Shown: positions 20,796-20,928 of the stretch, in pieces
How the letters are laid out: each line of letters opens with the position of its first letter
Numbering within the stretch: the stretch's first letter is position 1
From: Candidatus Aenigmatarchaeota archaeon
GTDB taxonomy: Archaea > Aenigmatarchaeota > Aenigmatarchaeia > GW2011-AR5
Direction of reading: 5' to 3'
Assembly: GCA_016202875.1 (NCBI GenBank)
Contig: JACQNX010000037.1
Coordinates: forward strand, 1 to 20,928
Length of the DNA stretch: 20,928 bases
Made by a program: the position numbers and the translations under genes
The notes under the pieces: generated by a model
Database searches by the model: none
Told to the model about the DNA's origin: nothing
The model's input: only the letters and a program-made list of their open reading frames with translations

Positions 20796-20928
20796 ATGGT
20801 AATAACAAAAGTCCTGCTGATGAGGCTTTCAGAAAAATTCATCCATCTTATGAATTTGAAGGCGAAAAAATTAGACATGGAATAATAGAGAAAAATGATC
20901 CATTAAATAGAACATTACAGTTTAGGTA
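20796..20928 (+). pseudogene. start of a gene cut by the window edge, probably frameshifted
   Basis: From the ATG at 20796 only MVITK is in frame with a coding-like stretch; the direct reading stops after 29 residues. One extra A in the AAAA tract (20807-20810) would give MVITKSPADEAFRKIHPSYE, then FEGEKIRHGIIEKNDPLNRT, open to the right edge. A TTTTAAAT box (20783-20790) is only about 10 nt before this ATG, nearer than usual, so the start may instead be the ATG at 20820, which is in the short frame. The family is unknown and this is a weak call. Confidence 0.35.

Noticed and set aside
1..20928. CRISPR array or insertion sequence
   Set aside because: No regularly spaced repeats, transposase motifs or terminal inverted repeats were found on reading both strands.

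Overview
The window looks like a compact archaeal chromosome segment, most plausibly from a DPANN-type archaeon; the clade is inferred, not proven. Archaeal signs read from the sequence are: a very short histone-fold protein, a SepF of the archaeal type, a Mre11/Rad50 pair, a stand-alone THUMP (Tan1-like) protein, a ThiI start, and above all TATA boxes centred about 25 nt before many start codons (leaderless genes) or about 35 nt before genes that carry a GGTGAT-like Shine-Dalgarno. Genes are tightly packed, many are small orphans, and no rRNA, tRNA, CRISPR array or insertion sequence was seen.

Layout. 1-2860: the N-terminus of thiI, two small minus-strand genes that share a duplicated promoter and start region (the left one frameshifted), a mini-histone, several small unknowns, sepF and a zinc-ribbon miniprotein. 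2921-7800: an MFS transporter, a Tan1-like protein, a catalytic-domain-only RNase HIII coupled by an ATGA overlap to a frameshifted secreted protein, and more small genes, including a second zinc ribbon. 7897-11246: three consecutive plus-strand genes for secreted proteins; the middle one ends in a clear Pal/OmpA peptidoglycan-binding domain and the third has a long coiled coil followed by a PD-(D/E)XK-like segment. 11265-15104: a minus-strand mre11 - HAD phosphatase - rad50 operon with overlapping or abutting genes. 15129-18485: a 559-residue unknown protein with a degenerate LAGLIDADG-like C-terminal half, and a large radical SAM protein. 18639-20928: a small unknown, endonuclease III coupled to a HAD hydrolase, a 61-residue protein and the start of a probably frameshifted gene.

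The clearest functional themes are DNA repair (Mre11, Rad50, Nth, RNase HIII), tRNA modification (ThiI, Tan1), cell division (SepF) and a secreted, probably surface-exposed module. That module (7897-11246) is the most unusual part: a Pal-type OmpA domain with both peptidoglycan-contacting residues kept, in an organism that should have neither murein nor an outer membrane, between two other exported proteins with the same style of A-x-A/Gln cleavage site. It could act on the envelope of a bacterial neighbour or be an adapted gene of bacterial origin; this is inference.

Three open frames (near 324, 5631 and 20807) are each interrupted at a four-base homopolymer and become continuous with a one-base change. 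Read-level sequencing error is the simplest explanation and should be excluded before calling them pseudogenes.
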